Shown: positions 53,759 through 62,895, counted from the stretch's first letter. The stretch is 64,000 nt of DNA from Flavobacterium zhairuonense (GCF_004352915.1 NZ_SJSY01000071.1:186001-250000); one strand, 5' to 3'. A program made the numbers and translations. The notes: generated by a model from the letters alone, not told the origin.

Positions 53759-54664
53759 TTATTTCTTAACGAACTTGTCGATAATAGCATCAGACTCTGC
53801 TTTTGTTGCATCTGGTTTTAAGTCAAATAAAAGAGAATATAAAGCTTTACGATCAACTTTTGCTTCTAAGTTTAAGTCTTGTTTTCTGTCAAAAAGAGTT
53901 TGCCATTTGTCACGAACATTTTTCCAAAGATCTTTATTAGTTGCCCACCATTTTTGAGCAGCAGCACATTTAGAATCTGGAACTTTAGTGTAAACATCAA
54001 ATCCTTTTTCTTGAGCTAACAAAACATCTTTTCCGCTGTCATCTCTAACTAATTTGTCGTTATCTTGCTCATGATTCCATCCTGTAGCAGTAATTTCATG
54101 AATGTTTCTTCTTTTTAAAACATTATAATCATTACGTTTTGTTTGCTCTCTTCTTGGTAGCGGCGCATCAGCAACATTTGACCAGTAATCTTGTCCGTCA
54201 ACATGAACCCAAGTTGATGATCCTTCATAACGTGGACTGTCATCTACTTGATATACTTTTTGAGTCCATTGCCCTTTAACTGCTTTTTTATCTAATTTTT
54301 TATATTTCCAAGAAGTTCCTTTGTCAAAAGAATATAAGTCTGTGTTTTCATAAAGCCAGTCTTGTCTCCAGTGTTTGATGATCATATCATCGCTCACAAT
54401 CAATAAATGCTGCATTACAATTTTATTAGGAGTATCATCTAATAATTGAACCCATTCTAAAGCCGATTCGTGTTTAGTTTCAGATGGTTTATAAGTAAGA
54501 GAATCTTTAGGATATGAAAATGTTTCAGTGAAATTGAATTTTACTTCATAACAACCACACATTGATTTTATTGATTTAATGTCTTGTTGTTTTTTGTCCT
54601 GAGCGAAACCAAGACCACAAGTCAAAGCCATTACGGCCGTTAAATAGAGGCTTTTTGTAATCAT
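53759..54664 (-). CDS. Exported DUF6607-type protein beside a haem receptor
   Basis: A 301-residue protein with a signal peptide (ITKSLYLTAVMALTCGLGFA). Recognisable stretches are KSMCGCYEVKFNFTETF, DDMIIKHWRQDWLYEN, and DGQDYWSNVADAPLPRREQT; they fit the DUF6607 family that recurs next to TonB receptors in Flavobacteria. A CGC pair near residue 37 might bind a metal or cofactor (inference). It diverges from the TonB receptor across a 104-base promoter region that contains an inverted repeat, so the two sides are probably co-regulated. Confidence 0.75.
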   Translation of the reverse strand: MITKSLYLTAVMALTCGLGFAQDKKQQDIKSIKSMCGCYEVKFNFTETFSYPKDSLTYKPSETKHESALEWVQLLDDTPNKIVMQHLLIVSDDMIIKHWRQDWLYENTDLYSFDKGTSWKYKKLDKKAVKGQWTQKVYQVDDSPRYEGSSTWVHVDGQDYWSNVADAPLPRREQTKRNDYNVLKRRNIHEITATGWNHEQDNDKLVRDDSGKDVLLAQEKGFDVYTKVPDSKCAAAQKWWATNKDLWKNVRDKWQTLFDRKQDLNLEAKVDRKALYSLLFDLKPDATKAESDAIIDKFVKK

Positions 54665-54692
54665 AACTTATTATTTTGTTTTTAAATTTTTG

Positions 54693-54700
54693 CAAATATA
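54693..54700 (-). promoter_or_regulatory. -7 box (TATATTTG) of the DUF6607-type gene
   Basis: The plus strand CAAATATA reads TATATTTG on the minus strand, 29 bases upstream of the minus-strand ATG at 54664. Confidence 0.65.
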
Positions 54701-54705
54701 TATAA

Positions 54706-54724
54706 TTTATTTAGAACAAATAAA
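54706..54724. promoter_or_regulatory. Inverted-repeat candidate operator between divergent haem-locus promoters
   Basis: TTTATTT-AGAAC-AAATAAA (7-5-7) lies exactly between the two -7 boxes (54693-54700 minus and 54734-54741 plus). An operator for an iron- or haem-responsive repressor is plausible, but AT-rich inverted repeats also occur by chance. Confidence 0.4.
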
Positions 54725-54733
54725 AATAGTTTA

Positions 54734-54741
54734 TATATTTG
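54734..54741 (+). promoter_or_regulatory. -7 box (TATATTTG) of the TonB receptor-HmuY operon
   Basis: An exact TAnnTTTG box followed by CGCC, 27 bases before the ATG at 54769. Confidence 0.7.
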
Positions 54742-54768
54742 CGCCATTATTAAGACTGAATAAAAATA

Positions 54769-56874
54769 ATGAAAATTAAAATTACCCTTTTTGCTGGACT
54801 TCTATTTTGTACATATTCTTTTGCTCAGCAAAAAGATAGCATTGTCTCTCAGGAAAAACTTTCTGAGGTTGTTGTGACTGGTCAAATCGAGCCTCAATCT
54901 ATAAAAAAATCTGTATACAATGTTCGAGTTATTTCTAATAAGGATATCAAAAATTTAGCAGCGAATAATTTATCAGATGTGTTAAATCAATATTTAAATA
55001 TTACAGTTACACCAAGCGGGACAAGTGGTCGTTCGACCGTTTCATTATTTGGATTGGATGCTCAATATTTTAAAATTTTGGTTGATAATGTTCCATTGGT
55101 TAACGAGGGTGGTTTAGGAAACAACACTGACCTTTCGCAAATTAACCTTAATGATGTAGAACGCATCGAGATTGTAGAAGGTGCAATGGGAGTTGTTTAT
55201 GGTGCAAATGCAGTAAGCGGTGTTCTTAATATTATTACAAAAAAATATTCGAAGTATAAATGGGATATTAATGTTGCCGCTCAAGAGGAAACGGTTGGCA
55301 ATGAATATTCTCTTTTTGATGAAGGAAGGCATATTCAGAATTTGCGCATTGGACATACTTTTAATGAAAATTGGTATGTAAGTGCTGGAATTAATAGAAA
55401 TGATTTTCAGGGTTATTTAGGAGATAAGAACGGCAAAAATTATATAGAAAATGATGGTACTAGAGGATACAGCTGGTTGCCAAAAGAGCAATTAAATGGT
55501 ATGGCTTTGATTTCGTATCAAAAAGGCAATTTCCGTTTTTTTTACCGATTTGAATTTTTAGACGAAGATGTAGATTATTATAATAGTACCGTTCAATCTG
55601 GTTTTAATACTGCCCCTTATCGTTACGCTGAAGATAGCAGATATTTTACAAATCGATATTTTAATAATTTGAATGCTATTGGTAAAATGTTTTCACAAGT
55701 AAATTATAATATTACCGTTACACATCAAAAGCAAGAACGAGATATTGAGGATTTTAGATATAATTTATATACCAGAGACGAATCCCTTAATTTGAGGGTA
55801 AAAGACCAATCGATGGAAGTGCTTTCTTCGATGGGAACATTCAATAACTTTTTTGAAAGTAAAACATTAGATTTTCAGTTAGGATACGAATTTGTAAACA
55901 ATCAAGGTTTTTCTCTAGTTCAAGAGGCAAACAAAGTTTATGTTCCGATTCAAAAAACATTGGAAAACTATGATTTTTTCGCTTCTGCAGAAATTTTAGC
56001 GACAGAACGATTTTCTATAAAACCAGGAATACGTTTTTCTGCTCAGTCAAAATTTGACAATCAATACGCTTCCTCAATTGCTTTGAGATATTTATTTGAT
56101 AAAGGCTTAGAGTTAAGAGGTTCTTTTGGCACTGGATATAGAACACCAAATTTTAACGAATTATATTCAAAACAAATTTTCGATGGCCACTTTTTTGTGG
56201 GAAATGAAAATTTAGTTCCTGAAAAAAGTACTTCTTATGAAGTGAGTGTCAAAAAAATAACGGCTTTTTCATCTGGATTGCAAATGGCAAATACATTTGC
56301 TGGGAGTTATTTGGATTTAAAAGATAAAATCGATCAGGCATATGTTGGAGATAATATAGATACAGGAAGTCCAATGTATCAATTTATCAATATTAGTAAA
56401 TACAGAATGTGGAACTTCTCTTCGACCAATCAGTTTAGGCTGGACAATCTGACTTTTAATATTGGCGCTACTTTAGCTGGAGTTTCTCAAAATATGGATA
56501 GTGGAGATAACGGTATGAGTGATGAATTTTTATACACTTTAAATTTAAACGCGAGTGTTTCTTATATGTTTCCAAAATGGAAAACAGTTGTTTCGGGATA
56601 TTATAAATACAACGGAAAAGCACAGCAATTTACCGAAGGAAGTTCTGGTTTTGTTTTGTCTGAAGTTGATCCAAGTAACTGGCTTGATGCTTCAATTAGA
56701 CAAAATTTCTTCAAAAATCATTTAGAAGTTACCCTTGGCGCTAGAAATATTTTTAACATAGTTAATGTAAACAGAACGAATGCCAATACAGGAGCTCATG
56801 CTTCAGGCTCAGATGTAATGCTTGCATACGGGCGTTCTTACTTTTTAAAATTAGCATATAACCTTAATCTTTAA
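54769..56874 (+). CDS. TonB-dependent receptor, probable haem/haemoprotein receptor
   Basis: A 701-residue outer-membrane receptor. Signal peptide to YSFAQ (about residue 20); a short TonB box region (LSEVVVTGQ); plug (VSLFGLDAQYFKILVDNVPL, DVERIEIVEGAMGVVYGANA, VSGVLNIITKK); then a 22-strand barrel with FGTGYRTPNFNELYSKQ and ending FLKLAYNLNL. It lacks the carboxypeptidase-regulatory-like domain of the SusC proteins. The downstream HmuY-like gene points to haem (HmuR-type) uptake; the key haem His residues were not verified. Confidence 0.85.
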   Translation: MKIKITLFAGLLFCTYSFAQQKDSIVSQEKLSEVVVTGQIEPQSIKKSVYNVRVISNKDIKNLAANNLSDVLNQYLNITVTPSGTSGRSTVSLFGLDAQYFKILVDNVPLVNEGGLGNNTDLSQINLNDVERIEIVEGAMGVVYGANAVSGVLNIITKKYSKYKWDINVAAQEETVGNEYSLFDEGRHIQNLRIGHTFNENWYVSAGINRNDFQGYLGDKNGKNYIENDGTRGYSWLPKEQLNGMALISYQKGNFRFFYRFEFLDEDVDYYNSTVQSGFNTAPYRYAEDSRYFTNRYFNNLNAIGKMFSQVNYNITVTHQKQERDIEDFRYNLYTRDESLNLRVKDQSMEVLSSMGTFNNFFESKTLDFQLGYEFVNNQGFSLVQEANKVYVPIQKTLENYDFFASAEILATERFSIKPGIRFSAQSKFDNQYASSIALRYLFDKGLELRGSFGTGYRTPNFNELYSKQIFDGHFFVGNENLVPEKSTSYEVSVKKITAFSSGLQMANTFAGSYLDLKDKIDQAYVGDNIDTGSPMYQFINISKYRMWNFSSTNQFRLDNLTFNIGATLAGVSQNMDSGDNGMSDEFLYTLNLNASVSYMFPKWKTVVSGYYKYNGKAQQFTEGSSGFVLSEVDPSNWLDASIRQNFFKNHLEVTLGARNIFNIVNVNRTNANTGAHASGSDVMLAYGRSYFLKLAYNLNL

Positions 56875-56891
56875 TATAAATATAGAATACA

Positions 56892-57971
56892 ATGAAAAAG
56901 TTATTATTTTTATCAATCGCGTTACTGTCACTAGCATCATGCTCAAATGATGACGATAATAAAGTGGAGATCCCAACAGTGGGAGAAACCTTAAAGACTT
57001 CTGTTGGTGGGCCAAACCAACCAAATCAACTTTATCTTGATTTAAGTGCTGCAGAAACTAAATCTGTAAACAGAGCATCTTGGGATTTAGGATTTTCTTC
57101 TGGTTCAGATTTTAGAGTAATCATCAATGGTTCTCTTAAAATGGCAGTGAAAAAATTAGCTACTTCAGATATTACTTTGTCTCAGGTGGCTGATGCAAAT
57201 GTTTCAGTTGGGGCAGGTGAAACTCTTGCATCTAATGGATATGTTGATAATCCAACTGGAGTTTTAGCAGGAGCAGGAGCAGGTATCGGAACAGCAATCG
57301 CTGAAATTTCTGCTACAGATGCTGACAATAAAGTATATTTAGTAAATCTAGGATTTGCAATTTCTACTACTACACCAGGTGTTGGTTCAGTAAGTGTTGA
57401 TGGAGAAGCTAGAGGATGGAAAAAAGTTAGAATCTTAAGAAGTGGAAATGGATATAAAATTCAATATGCTGACTTAACTTCTACGACTTTTACTGAAAAA
57501 ACAATCTCAAAAGATGCTGACTTTAATTTTTCATTTTTTAGTTTAGTTTCAGGTAATAGTGTTTCAGTAGAACCAGCAAAAACAAAGTGGGATTTGAATT
57601 TTACAACTTTTACAAATTACTTAAATATGGGAAGTGGTGAGGTAACATACGGATATGCTGATTTTATTACTACAAATTCAAAAGGAGGAACACAAGCTTA
57701 CCAAGTATTAACCTCTGTTAAAACTTATGAGGCTTTTACAAAAGCAGATGTAGTTGAAACAAACTTTACTGTTTCTGCAACAGATCAAAGAGTAATTGGA
57801 GCTAACTGGAGAAATGGTGGTGGGCCAACTTCATTGCCAAGCATTAGAACAGATCGTTTTTATGTTGTAAAAGATGCAGCTGGAAATTATTACAAAGTGA
57901 AATTCCTTGCTATGACAAATGATGCAGGTTTAAGAGGAAATACTACTTTAGAGTACGCAATCTTAAAATAA
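56892..57971 (+). CDS. HmuY-family haem-binding lipoprotein
   Basis: A 359-residue lipoprotein (lipobox LASC, then SNDDD). Two related modules are visible: one around SWDLGFSSGSDFRVIINGSL and another around KWDLNFTTFTNYLNMG, the W-D-L-x-F pattern of HmuY. VKFLAMTN and DRFYVVKDAAGNYYKVKF also fit. In Porphyromonas HmuY takes haem from host proteins for HmuR; here it follows the receptor by 17 bases. It is longer than classical HmuY (about 215 residues). Binding residues were not identified. Confidence 0.85.
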   Translation: MKKLLFLSIALLSLASCSNDDDNKVEIPTVGETLKTSVGGPNQPNQLYLDLSAAETKSVNRASWDLGFSSGSDFRVIINGSLKMAVKKLATSDITLSQVADANVSVGAGETLASNGYVDNPTGVLAGAGAGIGTAIAEISATDADNKVYLVNLGFAISTTTPGVGSVSVDGEARGWKKVRILRSGNGYKIQYADLTSTTFTEKTISKDADFNFSFFSLVSGNSVSVEPAKTKWDLNFTTFTNYLNMGSGEVTYGYADFITTNSKGGTQAYQVLTSVKTYEAFTKADVVETNFTVSATDQRVIGANWRNGGGPTSLPSIRTDRFYVVKDAAGNYYKVKFLAMTNDAGLRGNTTLEYAILK

Positions 57972-58077
57972 TTCTTAAAAATGAAAAAATCTAAAAAGAT
58001 CATTTCATTTTAACTTATGATGATTCGATATCAATATTTAGTTAATCAATAGCTTTGTTTTTTTTATTTTTTTTGAT

Positions 58078-58109
58078 AAAGAGGTTAGATTCGTCTGGCC
58101 TCTTTTTTT
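58078..58109 (+). terminator. Terminator of the HmuY operon
   Basis: AAAGAGG / CCTCTTT (7 bp with a 14-base loop) followed by seven Ts, about 105 bases after the stop. A modest stem but a good T tail. Confidence 0.65.
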
Positions 58110-58156
58110 GTTTTTTACTTTGTTTATAAAAACAATTATTAATTAAGCTTTAATCT

Positions 58157-58164
58157 TATCTTTG
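58157..58164 (+). promoter_or_regulatory. -7 box (TATCTTTG) of the SGNH-MBOAT locus
   Basis: An exact TAnnTTTG box followed by CACAT. The GTG start at 58247 is 82 bases downstream, so a ~75-base leader is expected. Confidence 0.65.
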
Positions 58165-58246
58165 CACATATTTTTTCATAATAAATTAGAGGAAATTTCG
58201 TTCAAATTAGTTTTTGAGAATAATCCTTTAAAATTTAAATTTTCAA

Positions 58247-59728
58247 GTGAATACAAAATCATATTTTTTTCAGTCTTTTGCCATTGTTGCATTAGCACTA
58301 GTCGCTTTTATTGGATTCAAACAAATTTTGCCAGATAAGATTTTTTCTGAAAGCAAAATGAATTCAAAAAATGTATTGATCGACAGTTTGCTTTTAGAGG
58401 CTGTTGCCAAAGATTCTTTAGGTACAAACGATAGTCTTGATGCAATCGAAGATGCCGAAGCAAAAGAAGAAATCGTTTATGAAAATGTAGAAGGAATTGA
58501 ATTTCCATCTGAAACTTTTGATAATTACAAAGGTTATCAATATCTGATTTCGTTTTACGAAAAATTATATCAATTAGAGAAGCATCCGGAATCAAATGTT
58601 AGAATTGCTTATTATGGTGATTCAATGACTGATGGTGATTTAATTGTTCAAGACGTTAGAATGAATTATCAGGAACGTTTTGGAGGAAACGGTGTTGGTT
58701 TTGTTCCAATAACTTCAGAATCGGCAGCGTCGCGCGGGTCGGTAAAATCTACTTATTCTAAAAATTGGAAAACACAATCGTATTTGAATGTGAAAAAACC
58801 TTCAAGCCCTTTTGGAGTAAACGGACATGTGTTTTTTGCCAATGATAAAACCAACCCGACTTGGGTACAATATGAAGCTGGAACGAATAAATATTCTACA
58901 ACTTTAGATAATCCGACTTTATTTTACGGAAGAGCTTCTAAAAACGGAAAAGTGAATTTCATTATAGGAAAAGATACTTTGAAGAAAAATCTAAATCCGA
59001 ATAATTTGGTTAACACTTTAAAAGTAAGTTCAGGACATCTAAAAGCCTTCAAAGCTAATTTCATAAGTGCAGATTCTATTCCAATTTATGGATTCAATTT
59101 TGACAATGGAGCTGGTGTTCACGTGGATAATTTCTCTCAACGAGGAAATTCTGGTTTGCCAATTTCAATGTTTAATGCCAATGTAATGCAAGGTTTTAAT
59201 AATAATCTGAAATACGATTTGATTATTTTGCATTACGGAACAAACGTGTTGAACTACGGAACAAAAAATTATAATTGGTACGAAAGAGGAATGACAAAAA
59301 CCGTAAATAAAATAAAAGAATCTTTTCCGGGAGTTTCGATTTTAATTGTTTCTACGGCTGATAAATCAACTAAATACGATTTAGAAATGAAGACCGATTC
59401 AGCTGTTGTGCCTTTGATGAGATCTCAAAAAAGATATGCATTGGATACAGAATCTGGTTTTGTGAATTTATATACTTTGATGGGAGGCGACGGATCGATG
59501 GTGAAATGGGTTGACGAAACTCCGGCTAAAGCCAATAAAGATTATACGCACTTTAATCAGCGTGGTGCAAAAGCAATCGGAAATTTATTATATACTCAAT
59601 TGAATAAAGGTTACGAAGAATATAAAATATTGCGTGAAAAACGTGAAGCTGTCGCGAATCAGCAAAGAGCAGCTCGAAAAACCAAAGCAGATTCTACTTC
59701 TGTCAAAAATGATAGTGTAAATGAATAA
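58247..59728 (+). CDS. Membrane-anchored SGNH hydrolase-fold protein
   Basis: A 493-residue protein with one N-terminal membrane anchor (about 8-26), a Ser/Asp-rich linker and an SGNH domain. Block I is YYGDSMTDGD with Ser126, block III is HYGTN (331-333), and block V is DYTH with D432 and H435. The C-terminus is a charged helical tail (to 493). Start is GTG. It overlaps the next SGNH gene by 8 bases and is followed by an MBOAT acyltransferase, an arrangement typical of O-acetylation systems in which the SGNH protein transfers or removes acyl groups from a glycan in the periplasm. Confidence 0.85.
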   Translation: MNTKSYFFQSFAIVALALVAFIGFKQILPDKIFSESKMNSKNVLIDSLLLEAVAKDSLGTNDSLDAIEDAEAKEEIVYENVEGIEFPSETFDNYKGYQYLISFYEKLYQLEKHPESNVRIAYYGDSMTDGDLIVQDVRMNYQERFGGNGVGFVPITSESAASRGSVKSTYSKNWKTQSYLNVKKPSSPFGVNGHVFFANDKTNPTWVQYEAGTNKYSTTLDNPTLFYGRASKNGKVNFIIGKDTLKKNLNPNNLVNTLKVSSGHLKAFKANFISADSIPIYGFNFDNGAGVHVDNFSQRGNSGLPISMFNANVMQGFNNNLKYDLIILHYGTNVLNYGTKNYNWYERGMTKTVNKIKESFPGVSILIVSTADKSTKYDLEMKTDSAVVPLMRSQKRYALDTESGFVNLYTLMGGDGSMVKWVDETPAKANKDYTHFNQRGAKAIGNLLYTQLNKGYEEYKILREKREAVANQQRAARKTKADSTSVKNDSVNE

Positions 59729-61139
59729 ACTGATTATTTTTTTCTGTTGCCTTTTTTTCTCTGTAAATGAAAAGACACAAAAAACAGATTCACTTCCAAC
59801 AACAAAAAACATGATTCACAAAGTCGATTCAATAGTGGCTGATCCAGTTTCTGATGATCAAATTTATAATGCGAAAGTTTTAAAAGATTTTTTTGAAAAA
59901 TTGAAGGAAAATGAAAGCTATAACAATCAGAAAATAAATATTGTTCATGTTGGTGATTCGCATATTCAGGGCGATTTAATGACTAATGAAGTGCGTAAAA
60001 AACTGCAACAGCAATTTGGAAACGCAGGTCGAGGTTTGGTTTTTCCGTATCAGCTTGCAAAAACAAACGGATCTTATAACGAGCGTTTTTATTCGAACCG
60101 AGCTTGGGAAAGTTATCGAAATATTCTTCCAACAAAAAATGCTCCAATTGGTTTAAGTGGGATTGGGCTTTGGCGTGACAACGGCGGATTTGCTGTTGAA
60201 TTGCGTGTGAAGGATTTGGCCTATAAATTTAATACGATTAAAATTATTACACCGCAAAACCAGCCGATGTTTGATTTGGCAACTTCATCTCAAATCAATT
60301 TGATTCGATCTTCTGAGAAAAAAGTAATTACACATAAAATTAAAAAAGGAGAAGCAATATCAACTATTGCCGACAAATACAACATATCGGTTGCGGAGAT
60401 TAAAAAAGCAAACGGATTAAAATCAAACAATATTCGTGCAGGTCGAACTTTAAAAATTCCAACAAACGAAACCAAAGAAAAAACAATTAAAAGTTCAGAA
60501 TTTGTCCCGTTGAATCTAGAATCTGATTCTTTTTGCCATTATTATAATTCCGATAAAGCTTTAGAAAAAATTTATTTAGTTCCGAATAAAGAAGCATCAA
60601 AATATGAATTGAACGGAATTGTATTAGAAAAAGATGCGCCAGGAATACTTTACAGCGGCATTGGAGTAAATGGTGCCAAATATTCAGATTACAATAAATA
60701 TCCTTTGTTTTTTGAACAGCTGAAAGCCGTACATCCAGATTTGCTTGTTTTTTCGCTTGGAACAAATGAAAGTTATGACCATCTAGAAGTTGAAGGTTAT
60801 ATCAAGCATTTAAGAGAATTTATTAGCAATATAAAATCTCAAAATATAAATGTTCCAATAATCGTGATGACGCCACCGCCATCTTTGTTGAGAAGAAAGC
60901 CGAATACTTATATAAGAGATTACGCCAAAGAAATTTTGGAAATCGCACAAAAAGATGGTTTTGCCGTTTGGGATTTATACGATGAATTTGGAGGAATGGA
61001 CGGAATACGAAAATTAAAAACGCAGAAATTAATTGGTCCAGACTGGGTTCATTATTCTAAAAAAGGATATGAAAAACAAGGTGATTTGTTTGCGCAGGCA
61101 GTGTTAAAAGCATACGATAATTTTAAATCAAAGAATTAA
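59721..61139 (+). CDS. SGNH hydrolase-fold protein with an internal LysM domain
   Basis: A 472-residue exported protein (N-terminal hydrophobic segment 1-14). Block I VHVGDSHIQGD gives Ser80; block III SLGTNES at 347-349; block V DWVH gives D441 and H444. A complete LysM (HKIKKGEAISTIADKYNISV to RAGRTLKIP, residues 205-247) is inserted between blocks I and III instead of lying at an end. LysM binds N-acetylglucosamine polymers such as peptidoglycan, so the enzyme likely acts on the wall. It overlaps the preceding gene by 8 bases and is one base before the MBOAT gene. Confidence 0.87.
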   Translation: MNKLIIFFCCLFFSVNEKTQKTDSLPTTKNMIHKVDSIVADPVSDDQIYNAKVLKDFFEKLKENESYNNQKINIVHVGDSHIQGDLMTNEVRKKLQQQFGNAGRGLVFPYQLAKTNGSYNERFYSNRAWESYRNILPTKNAPIGLSGIGLWRDNGGFAVELRVKDLAYKFNTIKIITPQNQPMFDLATSSQINLIRSSEKKVITHKIKKGEAISTIADKYNISVAEIKKANGLKSNNIRAGRTLKIPTNETKEKTIKSSEFVPLNLESDSFCHYYNSDKALEKIYLVPNKEASKYELNGIVLEKDAPGILYSGIGVNGAKYSDYNKYPLFFEQLKAVHPDLLVFSLGTNESYDHLEVEGYIKHLREFISNIKSQNINVPIIVMTPPPSLLRRKPNTYIRDYAKEILEIAQKDGFAVWDLYDEFGGMDGIRKLKTQKLIGPDWVHYSKKGYEKQGDLFAQAVLKAYDNFKSKN

Positions 61140-61140
61140 A

Positions 61141-62823
61141 TTGATAACAATAGATAGCATTAATGATTGGTTCATCCAAAATTTTGGTGCAATTACAATA
61201 GAACAAGTTAAAAGCTGGTTTATTTATAATCCAGACGAAAAACTATTATTTAATACAGGTTTATTCTTAGGATTATTTCTGGTTTTTTATTTTGTGTATG
61301 CTTTTTTACGCAAAACATTTTATTTGAGATTAACCTATGTTATTCTCTTCTCGCTTTTCTTTTACTATAAATCAAGCGGGGTTTACTTTTTGCTTTTGTT
61401 GCTTTCATCTGTTGTTGACTATGGTTTGAGCCAAATTATTTTTAGAGCCACAAAAGAAAGTTCTAAGAAAATATATTTGATAATTAGTGTAATCTTAAAT
61501 TTAGGATTGCTTGGTTATTTCAAGTACATGAATTTCATGATTGTGACTTTCAATGATATGTTTCATGGTAATTATGCACTTCATGATATTTTTCTTCCTG
61601 TCGGAATTTCGTTTTATACTTTCCAGTCGATGAGTTATATCATTGAAATTTACCGAGAAGAAATTAAACCGACAAAAAATTATATCGAGTATTTATTTTT
61701 CGTTTCGTTTTTCCCACAATTAGTTGCCGGACCGATCGTGCGTGCAAAAGATTTCCTTCCGCAGATTTATCAAAAATTAAATCTTTCAAGACAAGATGTG
61801 AACAATGCCTTGTTTTTGATTATTGGAGGATTGATTAAGAAAACAGTAATTTCAAATTACATATCGGTAAACTTTGTTGATCGTGTTTTTGATACGCCAT
61901 TGAGCTATACTTCGTTTGAAAATTTAATGGCTTCGTACGGTTATGCAATTCAAATTTATTGTGATTTCTCAGGATATTCAGATATGGCAATCGGAATTGC
62001 ATTATTGCTCGGATTCAAATTGCCGGTCAACTTTAGAACGCCTTATAAATCAACTTCAATTACCGATTTCTGGAGAAGATGGCATATTTCGCTTTCCACT
62101 TGGCTAAAAGATTTCTTATACATTTCGATGGGAGGAAACCGTGAAGGTTCTTTCGCCGGATATTTATTTCCGAGTTTATTCTTCTTCGGATTATTGGTTT
62201 GGGGAATTACTAGTTACAATACGAGTATAATTCCGTTAATCGTTGCAGGAGTTTCCATTTTACTTTTCTGTTTATCTTTTCTGCTTTCAAGCAAAAAGAA
62301 ACAAACTCTCGTAACGAATCTGAATTTGTTTACTACAATGCTTTTGGGCGGACTATGGCACGGAGCAGGAGCACAGTTTATTGTTTGGGGAGCCTTACAC
62401 GGATTAGCTTTGGCCATTCATAAAATTTTCGTGGAGCTTTTCCCATCCAAAAAAGATAAAAAACCGAATTTCTTGTGGAGATTCTTTTCAATAGTAATCA
62501 CATTCCATTTTGTGGTTTTCTGTTGGATCTTTTTCCGCGCCAGAGATTTCGAAACGGCATTACAAGTCATCAATAATATCGGCCAATTAACATTCGAACC
62601 AGAACTTTGGAAAACAATTGTCATTGGCTACAAAAATGTATTCGGATTAATGTTATTCGGTTACGTTTGGCATTTCTTGCCAGAAACGTTCACAAACGGA
62701 ATGAAATCTGTTTTTGATAAAACACCGATTTTGGTAAAAGCTATCATTCTAGGTTTTGTTTACTGGATTGTTTACGCAACAGCTGTTGCTGGTTCACAGC
62801 CGTTTATATACTTTCAATTCTAA
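61141..62823 (+). CDS. MBOAT family O-acyltransferase (AlgI/PatA/DltB type)
   Basis: A 560-residue inner-membrane protein with about eleven hydrophobic segments. The MBOAT core is complete: FWRRWHISLSTWLKDFLYIS (H315) and GGLWHGAGAQFIVWGALHGL with H407 and H420. GISFYTFQSMSYIIEIYR and QLVAGPIVRAKDFLPQI are also characteristic. It moves acyl groups (usually acetyl) across the membrane for transfer by SGNH partners. Start is a TTG one base after the previous stop. A hairpin terminator follows. Confidence 0.93.
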   Translation: MITIDSINDWFIQNFGAITIEQVKSWFIYNPDEKLLFNTGLFLGLFLVFYFVYAFLRKTFYLRLTYVILFSLFFYYKSSGVYFLLLLLSSVVDYGLSQIIFRATKESSKKIYLIISVILNLGLLGYFKYMNFMIVTFNDMFHGNYALHDIFLPVGISFYTFQSMSYIIEIYREEIKPTKNYIEYLFFVSFFPQLVAGPIVRAKDFLPQIYQKLNLSRQDVNNALFLIIGGLIKKTVISNYISVNFVDRVFDTPLSYTSFENLMASYGYAIQIYCDFSGYSDMAIGIALLLGFKLPVNFRTPYKSTSITDFWRRWHISLSTWLKDFLYISMGGNREGSFAGYLFPSLFFFGLLVWGITSYNTSIIPLIVAGVSILLFCLSFLLSSKKKQTLVTNLNLFTTMLLGGLWHGAGAQFIVWGALHGLALAIHKIFVELFPSKKDKKPNFLWRFFSIVITFHFVVFCWIFFRARDFETALQVINNIGQLTFEPELWKTIVIGYKNVFGLMLFGYVWHFLPETFTNGMKSVFDKTPILVKAIILGFVYWIVYATAVAGSQPFIYFQF

Positions 62824-62828
62824 AATAA

Positions 62829-62853
62829 AGTTACAAAGTGACATAGTTACAAA
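62829..62853. repeat. ACAAAGTGACA repeat tract
   Basis: GTTACAAAGTGACATAGTTA followed by CAAAGGCGCAAAGG. A similar stretch (TTCAAAGTGACAGAGTGACA) lies at 16490-16509. Confidence 0.65.
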
Positions 62854-62882
62854 GGCGCAAAGGTTTTATTCTTTGCGCTTTT
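62851..62882 (+). terminator. Terminator of the SGNH-MBOAT operon
   Basis: AAAGGCGCAAAG / CTTTGCGCTTTT, 12 bp with one G-T pair, then a T tract, 27 bases after the stop. Confidence 0.9.
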
Positions 62883-62895
62883 TTATTATCGCCAC

